From the NCBI GenBank assembly GCA_023424995.1, contig JAFADH010000035.1, positions 1 to 6,721 on the forward strand: DNA of 6,721 nt. The letters run 5' to 3'. A program made the position numbers and the translations under genes. This document shows positions 6,632 to 6,721 of this stretch, one piece after another. Numbering within the stretch: the stretch's first letter is position 1; the number at the start of each line of letters is the position of its first letter. The notes under the pieces are model-generated. The model ran no database searches. It saw nothing but the letters and a program-made list of their open reading frames with translations, and was not told the DNA's origin. The stretch comes from Bacillota bacterium. Its GTDB lineage: Bacteria; Bacillota; Clostridia; Lachnospirales; Lachnospiraceae.

Positions 6632-6721
6632 AACTGAATTTACCACAATGGTTATGATACAAAATGCCGCGAACGGCGAGGCGCTAACACATGACAGATT
6701 GAAAAGCCGCAAGGGTATCGC
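6624..6721 (+). CDS. Nudix (MutT-like) hydrolase, N-terminal part, truncated by window end
   Basis: Thirty-two codons are visible (MPKTEFTTMVMIQN, then LTHDRLKSRKGI). The pattern of a first strand TTMVMIQN followed by a DR-x-K and a KGI segment matches the start of MutT-type Nudix hydrolases annotated as 8-oxo-dGTP diphosphatases, where the GGHVE Nudix box comes soon after. The box lies beyond the window, so the call is by N-terminal resemblance only. The ATG overlaps the PHP stop (ATGCCTAA), which means translation is probably coupled to it. Confidence 0.65.
   Translation, partial: MPKTEFTTMVMIQNAANGEALTHDRLKSRKGI

Noticed and set aside
1..6721. CRISPR array, tRNA/rRNA, transposase or IS ends
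   Set aside because: No regularly spaced repeats, RNA gene signatures, transposase motifs or terminal inverted repeats were seen.

Overview
The window looks like an accessory stretch of a low-GC Gram-positive chromosome, most likely a Clostridia-type Firmicute. The base composition is AT-rich, Shine-Dalgarno sites are strong and purine-rich, one start is TTG, a MerR promoter has a 19-bp spacer, and the aminoglycoside phosphotransferase resembles the APH(3')-III type of Gram-positive bacteria. Family calls come from reading the proteins by eye; no database search was possible.

Left part (1-2437, + strand): a MerR-family regulator with a C-terminal effector-binding (GyrI-like) domain has its own promoter with a 19-bp spacer. 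That promoter shows that the real start is the ATG at 115. A 361-residue protein of unknown function with a Cys/His cluster near its C-terminus follows on the same strand. A perfect 13-bp GC-rich hairpin with a T-tract on each side then closes the region and probably stops transcription from both directions.

Middle part (2455-4142, - strand): a minimal AraC-type regulator with a TTG start overlaps, by an ATGAGTGA junction, a papain-fold-like protein resembling the butirosin BtrH N-terminal/C39-like group. The position where a catalytic His would be expected seems to hold Glu. Between this gene and the terminator lies a short coding remnant on the same strand.

Right part (4143-6721, + strand): the divergent intergenic region holds a short orphan reading frame. 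An operon follows: a P-loop nucleotide kinase-like domain fused in frame to an APH(3')-type aminoglycoside phosphotransferase, then a PHP-family phosphoesterase (histidinol-phosphatase-like), then the first 32 codons of a Nudix hydrolase that runs off the window. Spacing is 11 bp and then an 8-bp overlap, so the last three are probably co-translated.

The most striking observation is in the fusion gene. Its well-placed Shine-Dalgarno and ATG (4510) lead into a P-loop motif and then hit a stop at 4561, because one base appears to be missing around 4552-4557. The rest of the gene is open in another frame. An in-frame ATG at 5031 would still give a 263-residue APH, essentially the length of APH(3')-IIIa (264), so the resistance-type half could survive the lesion.
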